This document shows positions 26,204 through 34,961 of a DNA stretch of 64,000 bases, piece after piece. Source of the DNA: Oscillatoria princeps RMCB-10. GTDB taxonomy: Bacteria > Cyanobacteriota > Cyanobacteriia > Cyanobacteriales > Oscillatoriaceae. Positions within the stretch are counted from its first letter, which is position 1, and the number at the start of each line of letters is the position of its first letter. Below the pieces are notes generated by a model that was not told where the DNA came from, searched no databases, and saw only the letters and a program-made list of their open reading frames with translations. The translations under genes and the position numbers were made by a program. The stretch is from contig JAHHHT010000041.1 of the NCBI GenBank assembly GCA_019359235.1, positions 1-64,000 of the forward strand, in the 5' to 3' direction.

Positions 26204-28456
26204 TCAAAAGCCCAAGGGGTCATTTCCGCTGCGCACCCAAGCCCGCACTAGTTTGATTTCATCATAGCTGCAGCTTTCTCCCAGATATTCAAAAATCGGC
26301 TTCAGCGAATCAGCCCCCACCGTTTCGATAGCCTGCAAAATCACCTCCTGGCGCTCAGAGGGCACGAGCTGGTTTAAATCCACCGGCTGGTTCATCTCAA
26401 TCAGCTGGGTCAGGTGTTCGAGAATGGTGTTGGGGCTGAGCTGCCGTTTTTGGGCAATTTCTGCCGGACTGCAACCTTTTCTGAGCAACTCCAGCGTCAG
26501 CTGCTGCGTGTGGGAGGGAAAATTTTCTCCCTCGCCCCCCAGCTCCGGGCGGGCTGAATTGGCCCCTCCCCTGCCGGCGCTCCGGGCTGGCCCTGCGCTC
26601 GCCCCTGCAACGGCTGCCGCGCTCCCCTGCTCTTGGCAGTGGGCCCGGATTTCGGCGACAAACCGCTCGCCATACTGAGCCACTTTGTAATGGCCGACGC
26701 CATTAAGTTGGCCAAATTCGTCGAGAGTTTGGGGTCGTTGCTGCGCCATCAGCCGCAGGGTGGAATCGTGAAACACCACATAGGGGGGTACGGATTGCTC
26801 GTCGGCGATTTCTTTGCGCAGCGCTCGCAGCCGGTCGAACAGCATCTCCACCTCAGCGGATCGCAGGGAGCGTTCTGTCCGGGTGGCGGTTTCCGTCACG
26901 GTACGGGCGACAAAAACGGTGCGCTGCTTGCGCATTACTTCCCAGCTGCGCTCATTGAGCTTCAGAACTCGGTAGCCGTCGCTGGTTTCATCTAGCAAAC
27001 CCTGGTGCAGCAGCGTTCGCGCCAGCGTCTTCCAATCGTCCTCGCTTCTATCTTTGCCAATCCCGTAAGTAGACAGCTGCTGGTGGTCATACTGCTGAAT
27101 TTTCTGATTTTTAGAGCCGCGCAGCACATCGATGATGTGTGTCACCCCAAACCGCTCCCCGGACCTGGCCACACAGGAGAGAAACTTCTGCGCCTCAACT
27201 GTCCAGTCTTCCACCGGCTTGGGATACCGGCAGTTATCGCAGTTGCCGCAGTTTCCGGGAAATTGCTCTCCGAAATAGCTCAGCTGGATGGTGCGCCGGC
27301 AGTCCGTACCTTCGGCATAGTCAATCGTGCGGCGCAGCTGCTGGCGGGCGATCCGCTGCTCTTGCGGGTCGGGTTTTTGGTCGATGATATACTCAATCGT
27401 CTTTAAATCGCCGTAGCTGAAAAAGAGCGTGCATTTTGCCGGTTCCCCATCCCTGCCGGCGCGTCCCGATTCTTGGTAATAGCTTTCCAAGTTGCGCGGC
27501 AAGTCGTAGTGGACGACAAAGCGCACGTCTGGCTTGTTGATGCCCATGCCAAAGGCAATTGTGGCCACCATGACTTGCGCGTCATCGCGAATGAAGCGGG
27601 TTTGATTGACGCTGCGCTCCTCGTCGCTCATCCCGGCGTGGTAGGGTAAGGCGGAAATCTTGCTGTTTTGCAATCTGAATGCGAGTTCGTCCACTTTCTT
27701 GCGGCTGAGGCAGTAGACGATACCGCTCCCGCCGGCACTCCGGACGATCTGCAACAGTTCTGAGTAGGACTGCCGGTGCTTGGGGCGGACTTCGTAGTAA
27801 AGGTTGGGCCGGTTGAAGCTGGCGACGTGAGTCACCGGTTGCCGCAGAGCCAGCTGTTGGGTAATATCAGTGCGGACGCGAGCGGTGGCGGTGGCGGTGA
27901 GTGCCATCACCGGCACCTTGGGGTAGCGCCGGCGCAGAGTCTGCAGCTGCCGGTACTCTGGGCGGAAGTCGTGACCCCACTCGGAAACGCAGTGGCACTC
28001 GTCGATGGCGAAGGCATTTATTCCGATCTCGGAGTCCACCTGTTCCAGAAACGGCTGAAATTTCTCGCTCAGCAAGCGTTCCGGGGCGACGTAGAGCAGT
28101 TTCACCCGACCGTTGAGGATGGCTTCTTTGACTCGCAGCTCCGCTTGCCAGCTGAGAGTGCTGTTGAGAAAGCTAGCCCCAATGCCGTTATTGCGCAGCG
28201 CTTCCACTTGGTCTTGCATCAGGGCAATCAGCGGCGACACCACTACGGTCAGGCCCGGTTTTAGCAGCGCCGGCAGCTGAAAGCACAGCGACTTGCCCCC
28301 GCCGGTGGGCATGACAATCAGCAAATCCCGATTGTGCAGAGCGTCTTCTACGATTTGCCGCTGGCCCGGACGAAAGCTGTCGTAGCCAAAAAACTGTTTG
28401 AGTGCTTGCTCTAGAGAGGACGGCTCTCGCGCCGCTGGCGGTAAGTTTGCTGACAT
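26204..28456 (-). CDS. recQ: ATP-dependent DNA helicase RecQ
   Basis: This 750-residue 3'-5' helicase acts in recombination and replication repair. The helicase core shows Walker A PTGGGKS (50-56), DECHCVSEWGHDFRPEY from 152, ALTATA, and motif VI QESGRAGRDG. The RecQ-Ct zinc site follows (CRRTIQLSYFGE, then CGNCDNC), with a winged helix (FGVTHIIDVLRGSKNQKI), an HRDC domain near 530-610 (LFDRLRALRKEIADEQSVPPYVVF), and an extra C-terminal helix-turn-helix-like domain (QQLTLELLRKGCSPAEIAQKRQLS). It is longer than the E. coli enzyme because of this last module. It starts at ATG 28456. Confidence 0.95.
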   Translation of the reverse strand: MSANLPPAAREPSSLEQALKQFFGYDSFRPGQRQIVEDALHNRDLLIVMPTGGGKSLCFQLPALLKPGLTVVVSPLIALMQDQVEALRNNGIGASFLNSTLSWQAELRVKEAILNGRVKLLYVAPERLLSEKFQPFLEQVDSEIGINAFAIDECHCVSEWGHDFRPEYRQLQTLRRRYPKVPVMALTATATARVRTDITQQLALRQPVTHVASFNRPNLYYEVRPKHRQSYSELLQIVRSAGGSGIVYCLSRKKVDELAFRLQNSKISALPYHAGMSDEERSVNQTRFIRDDAQVMVATIAFGMGINKPDVRFVVHYDLPRNLESYYQESGRAGRDGEPAKCTLFFSYGDLKTIEYIIDQKPDPQEQRIARQQLRRTIDYAEGTDCRRTIQLSYFGEQFPGNCGNCDNCRYPKPVEDWTVEAQKFLSCVARSGERFGVTHIIDVLRGSKNQKIQQYDHQQLSTYGIGKDRSEDDWKTLARTLLHQGLLDETSDGYRVLKLNERSWEVMRKQRTVFVARTVTETATRTERSLRSAEVEMLFDRLRALRKEIADEQSVPPYVVFHDSTLRLMAQQRPQTLDEFGQLNGVGHYKVAQYGERFVAEIRAHCQEQGSAAAVAGASAGPARSAGRGGANSARPELGGEGENFPSHTQQLTLELLRKGCSPAEIAQKRQLSPNTILEHLTQLIEMNQPVDLNQLVPSERQEVILQAIETVGADSLKPIFEYLGESCSYDEIKLVRAWVRSGNDPLGF

Positions 28457-28775
28457 TGCCCTGAATTAGTCGTTTACCTTCCACCTATTTTATCTGCAAA
28501 TGGTCAGCCACCCCCAAGAAAATTTAATTTGAGCTGTCCCCCCTGACAAATTGGCATCTTTATGTTAAAATAGCCGCCTCATGTCTGCGGGCAAGGACTT
28601 GGATTTTAGATGGCAGTTAGATTGGCTAAAAGCCCAGTTTCTAGCAGATATCCCCTGTCTGCGTGGCGGGACGGTTCAAAAGCTAAAATCCTCGCGGGCA
28701 AAATTGCCAGAGTGGTTTACTGGCTGCCGGCGATAGGGCAAAATGTTGGGTGAGCAGTTTTCAGTGGAGTCAGCA

Positions 28776-29060
28776 ATGCCGAAAGCCGTGTGGAACGGAG
28801 CCGTTTTAGCCGAAAGCGACAAAGGCCAAGTAGTGGAAGGCAATTATTATTTTCCGCCGGATGCCATCAACCGCCAGTATTTCCAGGACAGCGACACGCA
28901 CACCACCTGTCCTTGGAAAGGGGTTGCCAGTTACTACAGCATCCAAGTTGACGGTCAGGTCAATAAAGATGCCGCCTGGTACTATCCGGCAACCAAGGAT
29001 AAAGCCAAGCATATCGAAGGGTATGTGGCGTTTTGGAAAGGCGTGAAGGTGGAGCCGTAA
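28776..29060 (+). CDS. DUF427 domain protein
   Basis: This 94-residue protein starts at ATG 28776 (MPKAVWNGAVLAESDKGQVV); an upstream in-frame start would add 11 unrelated residues. It is essentially one DUF427 domain: VVEGNYYFPPDAI, THTTCPWKGVASYYSI, DAAWYYPATKDKAKHIEGYV and AFWKGVKVEP. The conserved CPWKG and YPxP-like blocks are intact. No function is established for the family. It is convergent with the following minus-strand gene, with a tandemly repeated hairpin between. Confidence 0.88.
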   Translation: MPKAVWNGAVLAESDKGQVVEGNYYFPPDAINRQYFQDSDTHTTCPWKGVASYYSIQVDGQVNKDAAWYYPATKDKAKHIEGYVAFWKGVKVEP

Positions 29061-29063
29061 GGT

Positions 29064-29217
29064 GAGAAACCGGGTTTCTCTTGCTGGGAAATTTCTGATT
29101 TTCCCAGCTAGCCCAAGAAACCCGGTTTCTGGCACAGGATGAGAAACCGGGTTTCTCTTGCTGGGAAATTTCTGATTTTCCCAGCTAGCCCAAGAAACCC
29201 GGTTTCTGGCACAGGAT
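29064..29217. repeat. Two identical 77-bp tandem copies of a hairpin unit
   Basis: Units 29064-29140 and 29141-29217 appear identical. Each contains GAGAAACCGGGTTTCTC, an inner palindrome (GCTGGGAAA...TTTCCCAGC) and CAAGAAACCCGGTTTCTGG. The array lies between two convergent genes, a position where it could serve as a bidirectional terminator. Confidence 0.85.
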
Positions 29218-29236
29218 GTTTCAGGCGGATTTGAGA

Positions 29237-30688
29237 TTATTTTTTGGCAGCCTTTCCTCGGCGGCGCTGGAGGAACAACCTCGCCACCCACCCCGCTGCC
29301 ATGCCTGCGAGAACGCTAGCGAGTGCGGAGGCGGTAAAGGGATGGAGGGTGTCAGAAGTCAGGGGCGGTTGGATGGGATTTGCCGGTGTTAAGTGGGCGC
29401 TGCTGGAGCCAACCACCGCCGCCGTACCGATGCCAATGCCCAGCCACCCGATTGTGTCTTGCAGGTGGCGCTCGCGCTCAGCGTGTTCAATTTCTACCAT
29501 GCCTCGGATGGCACCGAGCATCTTTTCCAGCAAGCCCACTCCATGCTCGAAATAGTTCAAGTCGGCTTGGATTTGTTCTTGCAGGTAAAGGCAATTTTTC
29601 TGGCTAAATGTTTCTAAAAATTCCAGGCTGTCAGATTGGATTTTGCTCTGAATTTGATTGACTTTTTCTTCATATTTCTGAGCGCTAATCCTTATCGTAT
29701 GGCGGCCCTGCTGCAAGTCTCGCAGGAAGCGAGAATATTCCAACGCCCTTTTGGGGATTAGTTTGAGCTGTTCTTTGAAGCGCAGCAGCTCTGTGTCCCG
29801 CAACCGGCCTTCAGAAAGCTTATAAATTGTCTCAATTTCTCGCTCAATATTTCCATACTCTTCCGACAGCAGTTTGCAAACGGTGCGGCTGGTTTGGTAA
29901 GCTTGAACTATTTTAGAGCGGTAGGAAAACAGCTCCATTAATTCTTGATAGCACTTGCCGAACTTGATCTCGGTAACGGAGTGGCACAAGAGCCAGACCA
30001 GGATATGCCGGTAAGGCGGCGGCTGGTTAATAATGCCATACTCAAAAATGGGGCTGCCAAATAACAGACCGTCGCGATTGAAGGAAGGGCGCTTGTCTGG
30101 ATCGGGAATGAAATTCTTTACGCACTGGTCAGCCAGCTCTTTTAAAAAAAGCTTGTCTTGGGAATTCTGCCCTTCGGTTAGCCAAGCTGTAATCAGCAGG
30201 GTTTGACCCAGAGAGCTGTCGATAAACTCAGGCAGCAAGCAGTGGTCTGGATTCAACTTGCCCAGCAGCGCCGGCTCTACATTCGCAGTTTTCTGGCCAT
30301 TTTCTCTGTCGGGCCGGCGCAAGTTCAGCCAGAGCGCGTAACTGTCGGGAGTTTGCAGGGGATAGGCAAAGCCTGCTATTTTTACCACTTCACTCTCGTC
30401 CAAGAGAATCTGTCCGTCGAACGGGAGCGAAACATCGAACGGAGGAGAAATATTCGGCTCTTTTCCTTCCGCTTTCTGGAGCAAAACGCGGCGACTGTCT
30501 GATTCTTTGGGAGGAGCTAGCTCCTGCGTCAGTTTGAGATTCTCAATCTTGAGTTTCTCAAAAATTTGGTCGCATTTTTGCCACAGCAGGCTGTCGGCTG
30601 GAGCCACTGTAATGGAGTCATTGGCCAACCCATTGCGCTGGTGAAAGGCAAACAGGTGAACGCTGGGAGCGTATACTTTATGAGTCAT
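29237..30688 (-). CDS. Cyanobacterial protein of the caspase/STAND-locus companion family, with C-terminal membrane anchor
   Basis: This 483-residue protein is taken from ATG 30688 (MTHKVYAPSVHLFAF). Segment-by-segment it parallels the 304-residue gene at 58294: APSVHLFAFHQRNGLAN versus YPNLYLFLYDLREGLGE, IAGFAYPLQTPDSYALWLNL versus FEGYYYPVRLNDTYGLLLAC, SSLGQTLLITAWL versus ATIGQTWLIFAQQ, LLFGSPIFEY versus LLGGTLFELS, and LFSYRSKIVQAYQTSR versus LFGYRHKILWAYGQSR. It continues with a coiled coil (about 310-410) and two C-terminal hydrophobic segments (GWLGIGIGTAAVVG and ASALASVLAGMAAGWVARLF) before a basic tail. No enzyme motif is seen. It is isolated from any caspase or STAND gene. Confidence 0.75.
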   Translation of the reverse strand: MTHKVYAPSVHLFAFHQRNGLANDSITVAPADSLLWQKCDQIFEKLKIENLKLTQELAPPKESDSRRVLLQKAEGKEPNISPPFDVSLPFDGQILLDESEVVKIAGFAYPLQTPDSYALWLNLRRPDRENGQKTANVEPALLGKLNPDHCLLPEFIDSSLGQTLLITAWLTEGQNSQDKLFLKELADQCVKNFIPDPDKRPSFNRDGLLFGSPIFEYGIINQPPPYRHILVWLLCHSVTEIKFGKCYQELMELFSYRSKIVQAYQTSRTVCKLLSEEYGNIEREIETIYKLSEGRLRDTELLRFKEQLKLIPKRALEYSRFLRDLQQGRHTIRISAQKYEEKVNQIQSKIQSDSLEFLETFSQKNCLYLQEQIQADLNYFEHGVGLLEKMLGAIRGMVEIEHAERERHLQDTIGWLGIGIGTAAVVGSSSAHLTPANPIQPPLTSDTLHPFTASALASVLAGMAAGWVARLFLQRRRGKAAKK

Positions 30689-30763
30689 AGCTAGGAGGTG
30701 GGGGCTGTCAGGCATTAATCCGGTTTTTAACTGCCTTGCGCAGGGGTGGTAAAGGGTTTTCAA

Positions 30764-31691
30764 TAATCAGATATAGCGCTTATAATTAATTTGTAAAATC
30801 ATCTTTCTTTTCTTGACTGGGTGCTCTTGGCGTCTGCCCTACGGGAAGCCGCCGCGTCCTGTGGCGGTTTATTTACAAAGGAATTTTCACAAACCATTTT
30901 AAAACGCTATATTCTCCTGTCGGGAGCGCTAGTCGCGAGCGGCGCTATTGTCTCTATGATAGCCAACCAAAACCCCATTGCTTACCTCTCGGTACTTTTA
31001 CCACCAATCAAAAATAGCGCCGGCAGCTAGGTGGAGTTTGTCATCTCCTAATTCAGCCCGCGAAAGCAGGAAGTAACTGGGGACGCTGGCACCTCGGAAC
31101 GTCAAGACGGGGTGAAACTAATTTCACAGGTCCTCACACTGGGGCGGAACGCCCAAAGTGCGTGCGCCGAGCAAGCAACTACTTCTTATTGTGACACCTG
31201 CGCCAGCGCTTTGCGCTAGCCGGTAAACCGGTTCGCGTGCCGCCAATGCAACTATACACCACTGCGGTACATTATAACCCCCTGCTGCGCTACATCTCAA
31301 GGCAAGTAGAGGGCGATGGCTGTGGCGCAGGCGCGATCGAATTGCCCCCTCACGCCCCGGGCTTGAGAGTCAATCCCGGTTCCGGCACAGATACCAAAAA
31401 ACAAACGACTTGTCAAGGGTAACACAGCCCCACCTCCCCCGCTTTCTCTGGTTCCCACCCAGCAACCCGGATGCGACAGGTGCCCGCCCCGGGCTGCGCC
31501 GCCGGCATCCCTGTCGGCCTCCTTATCCCGCTCGCTCCCGTGAAAAGCGCCCCGCCGACCTCAGCCCGCTGAGAATGGGCAATGGGCAATGGGCAGGATC
31601 GCACGCTCGCCGAAGCGAATCTCCCGCTCCGCTTCCCGAATAGCAGTTACTCAGCCCCACATAATATTATAAACTATTGAAGGAATTGCGC
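30764..31691. other. 900-bp interval without a recognisable gene
   Basis: No convincing reading frame, tRNA or repeat array is present. Features noted: a short CAATGGGCAATGGGCA tandem near 31572 and an inverted repeat near 31205-31230 (GCTAGCCGGTAAACCGG type). The stretch 31021-31240 is G/C-rich and structured-looking, but I could not match it to a known RNA or intron class. Confidence 0.4.
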
Positions 31692-33143
31692 ATGAAAAAC
31701 AATTTGTCGCGCTCTGGCTTTTTGCAAGATTTAATCGCCGGCGATCCCGTAATTGGGTTCGATCCAGTCAGTCGTTCGTGGGTGACATCCGCAGGAGCCG
31801 TATCCGGATTTGAAGCCCTCTCGCCCCTGGATGGGGTGCTTTGCGCCGGCGGTGCGGTGCGGGCTGCGGCTGCTGATGATTTCGGTCATATCGTGAATCG
31901 CCAACCGGCTGCAGTGCTGAAACCGGGCTCAATTGAAGACATCGCCCGCACGATCCAATTCAGCCGCACCCACAAGCTCAAGGTGGTAGCGCGGGGTCAG
32001 GGTCACACCACCGGCGGTCAGTCACAGGTCGATTCAGGAACAGCGATCGACATGAGTCAGCTGAACGCCATTCACGCTATCAGCGCCGGTCGCATAGAAG
32101 TTGACGCCGGCGTGCTGTGGGGCGACCTCTTGCAAGCGGCGCTCCAGCAACAGCTGACACCGCCTGTCCTCACCGATTATCTGGATCTGTCCGTAGGAGG
32201 CACCCTGTCAGCCGGCGGCATTGGCGGCGCGACTTATCTCCACGGTTTGCAGGTCGATAATGTGCTGGAACTTCAGGTAGTAACAGGCGTTGGCAACCTG
32301 GAAACCTGTTCGCCTTCCCAAAAGCCGGATTTATTTGCAGCCGTGCTGGCGGGATGGGGTCAGTGCGGGATTATCGTTCGAGCAGCGATTAAACTCATCC
32401 CCGCCGAAACGAGGGCGAGGGTGTTTCATTTATTCTACGACAATCTGGCTGCCTTTCTCCGCGACCAGCGCCTGTTAATTGCCGGCGACCGGTTCAACTT
32501 TGTAGAGGGCCAGGTGGATCCCCGCAGCAGCGGCGGCTGGGAGTTCGTGTTGCAAGCTGTGCGCTTTTACACGCCGCCGGCACTGCCAGACAACACCCGC
32601 CTGCTTGCCGGTTTGAGCTGCATTCCGGGCAGGGAAGAGATTGAGGAAAAATCTTATTTCGATCGCGCTAACCGGCTGGCTGAAGATGTTGCCGCTCTCA
32701 AGTCTCTTGGCATCTGGTCTTGCCCCCATCCCTGGATTAATCTATTTGTCCCCGGCACAGCAGTGGAGCGCTATGTTGGCGATATCCTTTCAACGCTAAC
32801 GCCGGCTGATACAGGTGGCGGGCCGGTGCTGCTCTATCCAGTCAAAACAGAGCGTTTCAAGATGCCACTGTTTCGCGTGCCAGCGGAGCCGGTTGTGTTC
32901 CTGTTCGCTATTTTGCGCAACGCCTCACCAGACTCAATCGGCGCTGACCGCATGATAGCCAGCAATCGCTCACTCTTCGAGCGCAACCGCAATTTAGGCG
33001 GCACCCGCTATCCGGTCGGTTCCATTCCCTTTTCTCAACTCGATTGGCAGCAGCATTTTGGGCCGGTGTGGGACATGCTGGTCAGTGCCAAGCGCCGCTA
33101 CGATCCTGACAGTGTGCTATCGCCTGGTGCCGGGATCTTCTAA
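31692..33143 (+). CDS. Cytokinin-dehydrogenase-like FAD-linked oxidase
   Basis: This 483-residue oxidase starts at ATG 31692 with an AAGGA ribosome site eight bases upstream. The FAD-binding PCMH domain contains QPAAVLKPGSIEDIARTIQF, ARGQGHTTGG with His105 at the position that covalently binds FAD in plant enzymes (GHS), and VGGTLSAGGIGGATYLHGLQ. Asp162 in TDYLDLSVGG matches the catalytic Asp of plant cytokinin dehydrogenases, and HPWINLFVP (346-354) matches their substrate-domain signature HPWLNLFVP. It is therefore likely to oxidise cytokinin-like N6-isoprenoid adenines; a related FAD oxidase activity cannot be excluded. There is no signal peptide, unlike many plant forms. It stands alone. 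Confidence 0.88.
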   Translation: MKNNLSRSGFLQDLIAGDPVIGFDPVSRSWVTSAGAVSGFEALSPLDGVLCAGGAVRAAAADDFGHIVNRQPAAVLKPGSIEDIARTIQFSRTHKLKVVARGQGHTTGGQSQVDSGTAIDMSQLNAIHAISAGRIEVDAGVLWGDLLQAALQQQLTPPVLTDYLDLSVGGTLSAGGIGGATYLHGLQVDNVLELQVVTGVGNLETCSPSQKPDLFAAVLAGWGQCGIIVRAAIKLIPAETRARVFHLFYDNLAAFLRDQRLLIAGDRFNFVEGQVDPRSSGGWEFVLQAVRFYTPPALPDNTRLLAGLSCIPGREEIEEKSYFDRANRLAEDVAALKSLGIWSCPHPWINLFVPGTAVERYVGDILSTLTPADTGGGPVLLYPVKTERFKMPLFRVPAEPVVFLFAILRNASPDSIGADRMIASNRSLFERNRNLGGTRYPVGSIPFSQLDWQQHFGPVWDMLVSAKRRYDPDSVLSPGAGIF

Positions 33144-33154
33144 AAGTTTATAGC

Positions 33155-33225
33155 TTCAAACTTGTAGGGTGGGTTAGCCTTGCGTAACCCACCCCACTTC
33201 AAACTTGTAGGGTGGGTTAGCGAGA
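33155..33225. repeat. GTAGGGTGGGTTAGC repeat pair
   Basis: CTTGTAGGGTGGGTTAGC occurs twice, the first copy forming a hairpin with TAACCCACCC. It is a dispersed cyanobacterial intergenic repeat placed directly after the oxidase gene and may act as its terminator. Confidence 0.6.
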
Positions 33226-33320
33226 GTGCGGCCCCCTCCTTCTCAGCAGACCCTGCTTTACATCCTAACGAATCAGCTCTATAATAGACACAGTATAGCA
33301 GCCGAAGTAGGGAACAGTAT

Positions 33321-33914
33321 ATGGAAGTTGCCACAATCAGCTCGCCCTCCAGCCCCACTCTCCGCTTAAAAATCGACTTGACAGACGAGCAGTTTTTCCA
33401 GCTCTGTCAGAAGAACCGCGATTTAATATTTGAGCGCACAGCCAAAGGAGAATTACTAATTATGTCCCCAACAGGAGGAGAAACCGGCAATCGCAACTTT
33501 GACATGGCCGTGGAGCTTGGAGTCTGGAACAAACAGACTAATCTAGGCAAAGGTTTTGACTCTTCGACCGGTTTCAAACTGCCGAATGGTGCGGATCGCG
33601 CCCCCGATTTAGCTTGGATTCCCCGCGAGCGGTGGGATGCCTTAACCCGTGAACAGAGACAGAAATTTCTCCCCCTGTGTCCTGATTTTGCCGTCGAGTT
33701 GCGCTCTCCCAGTGAGTCGCTGACAGACTTGCGCGAGAAAATGCAGGAGTATATGGATAATGGTACTAGACTGGGCTGGTTGATAGACCCGCAAAACAAA
33801 CGAGTGGAAATTTATCGCGCCGGTCGAGATGTCGAGATTCTCCAAAATCCAGAAACCCTGTCAGGGGAAGACGTGCTGCCAGGATTTGTACTGGATCTCA
33901 AGGAGATTCTCTAG
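33321..33914 (+). CDS. Uma2 family (DUF820) PD-(D/E)XK nuclease-like protein
   Basis: This 197-residue protein has the typical Uma2 start LTDEQFFQLCQKNRDLIFER, ELLIMSPTGGETGNRN, the catalytic-core ADRAPDLAWIPRERWDAL, PDFAVELRSPSESLTDLREK, YMDNGTRLGWLIDPQNKRVE and the C-terminal LPGFVLDLKEI. Length and all blocks are standard. It is monocistronic. This third Uma2 copy is of a different subgroup from the two near 3 and 7 kb. Confidence 0.93.
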   Translation: MEVATISSPSSPTLRLKIDLTDEQFFQLCQKNRDLIFERTAKGELLIMSPTGGETGNRNFDMAVELGVWNKQTNLGKGFDSSTGFKLPNGADRAPDLAWIPRERWDALTREQRQKFLPLCPDFAVELRSPSESLTDLREKMQEYMDNGTRLGWLIDPQNKRVEIYRAGRDVEILQNPETLSGEDVLPGFVLDLKEIL

Positions 33915-34034
33915 CTGAACTGAAGAGCCGGCTATCCCCCAAAAAAAGCGGGGGGAATCGCTCTTTAGCCCCCCCTTCCCGACGTAGCACAGGCCAGAGC
34001 GCCTGTGCCGTGCACCGACCGGCACCTCAATCCC

Positions 34035-34628
34035 CTAATCCAACTCCCGCCGCCCTTCCAGCGCCCGCGCCAGCGTCACCTCATCGGCGTACTCCAAATC
34101 GCCCCCCACCGGCAGCCCAAAAGCAATCCGCGTCACCTTTGTAAACGGTTTGAGCAGCTGACCGACATACAGCGTCGTCGTCTCCCCTTCCACACTCGGA
34201 CTGATCGCCAGAATCACTTCCTCAATCTTTTGCTGACTCACCCGCCGCACCAGCGGCGAGATGTACAGCTGTTCCGGACCAATCCCATCCATCGGCGAAA
34301 TCACCCCGCCCAAAACGTGGTATTTGCCGCGATACTCCCGCGTTCTTTCCAGCGCAATCACATCCCGAGAATCCGCCACCACGCAAATCGTGGTGCTGTC
34401 GCGGTTGGTATTGCTGCAAATCTCGCAAACCGGCTCAGCTGACAGGTGAAAACACACCTGACACAGCCCCACCAGCTGTTTCGCCTCAATCAAAGCGTGC
34501 GCCAGCGCGGCTACATCCGCTTCCGGGCGCTTGAGGATGTGCAAAGCCAAGCGCTGCGCGGTTTTTGGCCCAACTCCGGGCAAGCGCTGCAGTTGCTCAA
34601 TCAAACGAGCTAAAGGACGTGTATAAAC
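34035..34628 (-). CDS. recR: Recombination mediator protein RecR
   Basis: The family start [20 protein letters not shown] begins at 34628, giving 197 residues, the normal RecR length. HhH motif [13 protein letters not shown], zinc finger [16 protein letters not shown], Toprim core [14 protein letters not shown], and the Walker-like [18 protein letters not shown] are intact. RecR works with RecF/RecO to load RecA on gapped DNA. The first codon is GTT, not a standard start, yet an ideal AGGAGG lies six bases before it. The nearest in-frame alternatives are CTG 34652 and TTG 34676; the frame itself is open to 34730. The true start is unresolved. Confidence 0.9.
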   Translation of the reverse strand, partial: VYTRPLARLIEQLQRLPGVGPKTAQRLALHILKRPEADVAALAHALIEAKQLVGLCQVCFHLSAEPVCEICSNTNRDSTTICVVADSRDVIALERTREYRGKYHVLGGVISPMDGIGPEQLYISPLVRRVSQQKIEEVILAISPSVEGETTTLYVGQLLKPFTKVTRIAFGLPVGGDLEYADEVTLARALEGRRELD

Positions 34629-34634
34629 CTTGAA

Positions 34635-34670
34635 CCTCCTCTCATTTTGCAGACTTACACTACTATTATA
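34635..34670 (-). promoter_or_regulatory. recR ribosome binding site and likely -10 box
   Basis: On the minus strand TATAAT lies at 34670-34665 and AGGAGG at 34640-34635. Together they indicate a short leader and translation start close to 34628, although no ATG, GTG or TTG stands there. Confidence 0.5.
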
Positions 34671-34961
34671 ACTCAAGTTTCTACCTACAAGTGAGTCACG
34701 GGTAGATCCCCCCCTTGCCGGGGCGGGCACGGGGGCACCGCCCCTACAAAAGGTGGGGGTAGATTCTCAAAGCCCCCCTTTTTAAGGGGGGTTTGGGGGG
34801 ATCTGGATGCAATGACTTGTAGGTGGCAACTTGGGGTATTATAGCAGCTCTAAATCATTTGTGAAATCCTCTCACATTTCTTCCCTTGGCGCTCTCGGCG
34901 TCTTGGCGGTTTCTTTAACAAAGAATCTCCCAAGCTCCGCCTCCCGCAGTGCCCAATCCCC

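Noticed and set aside
31021-31240. Group II intron or structured RNA
   Set aside because: No domain V-like hairpin or intron-encoded protein could be identified, so it was left as unexplained DNA.
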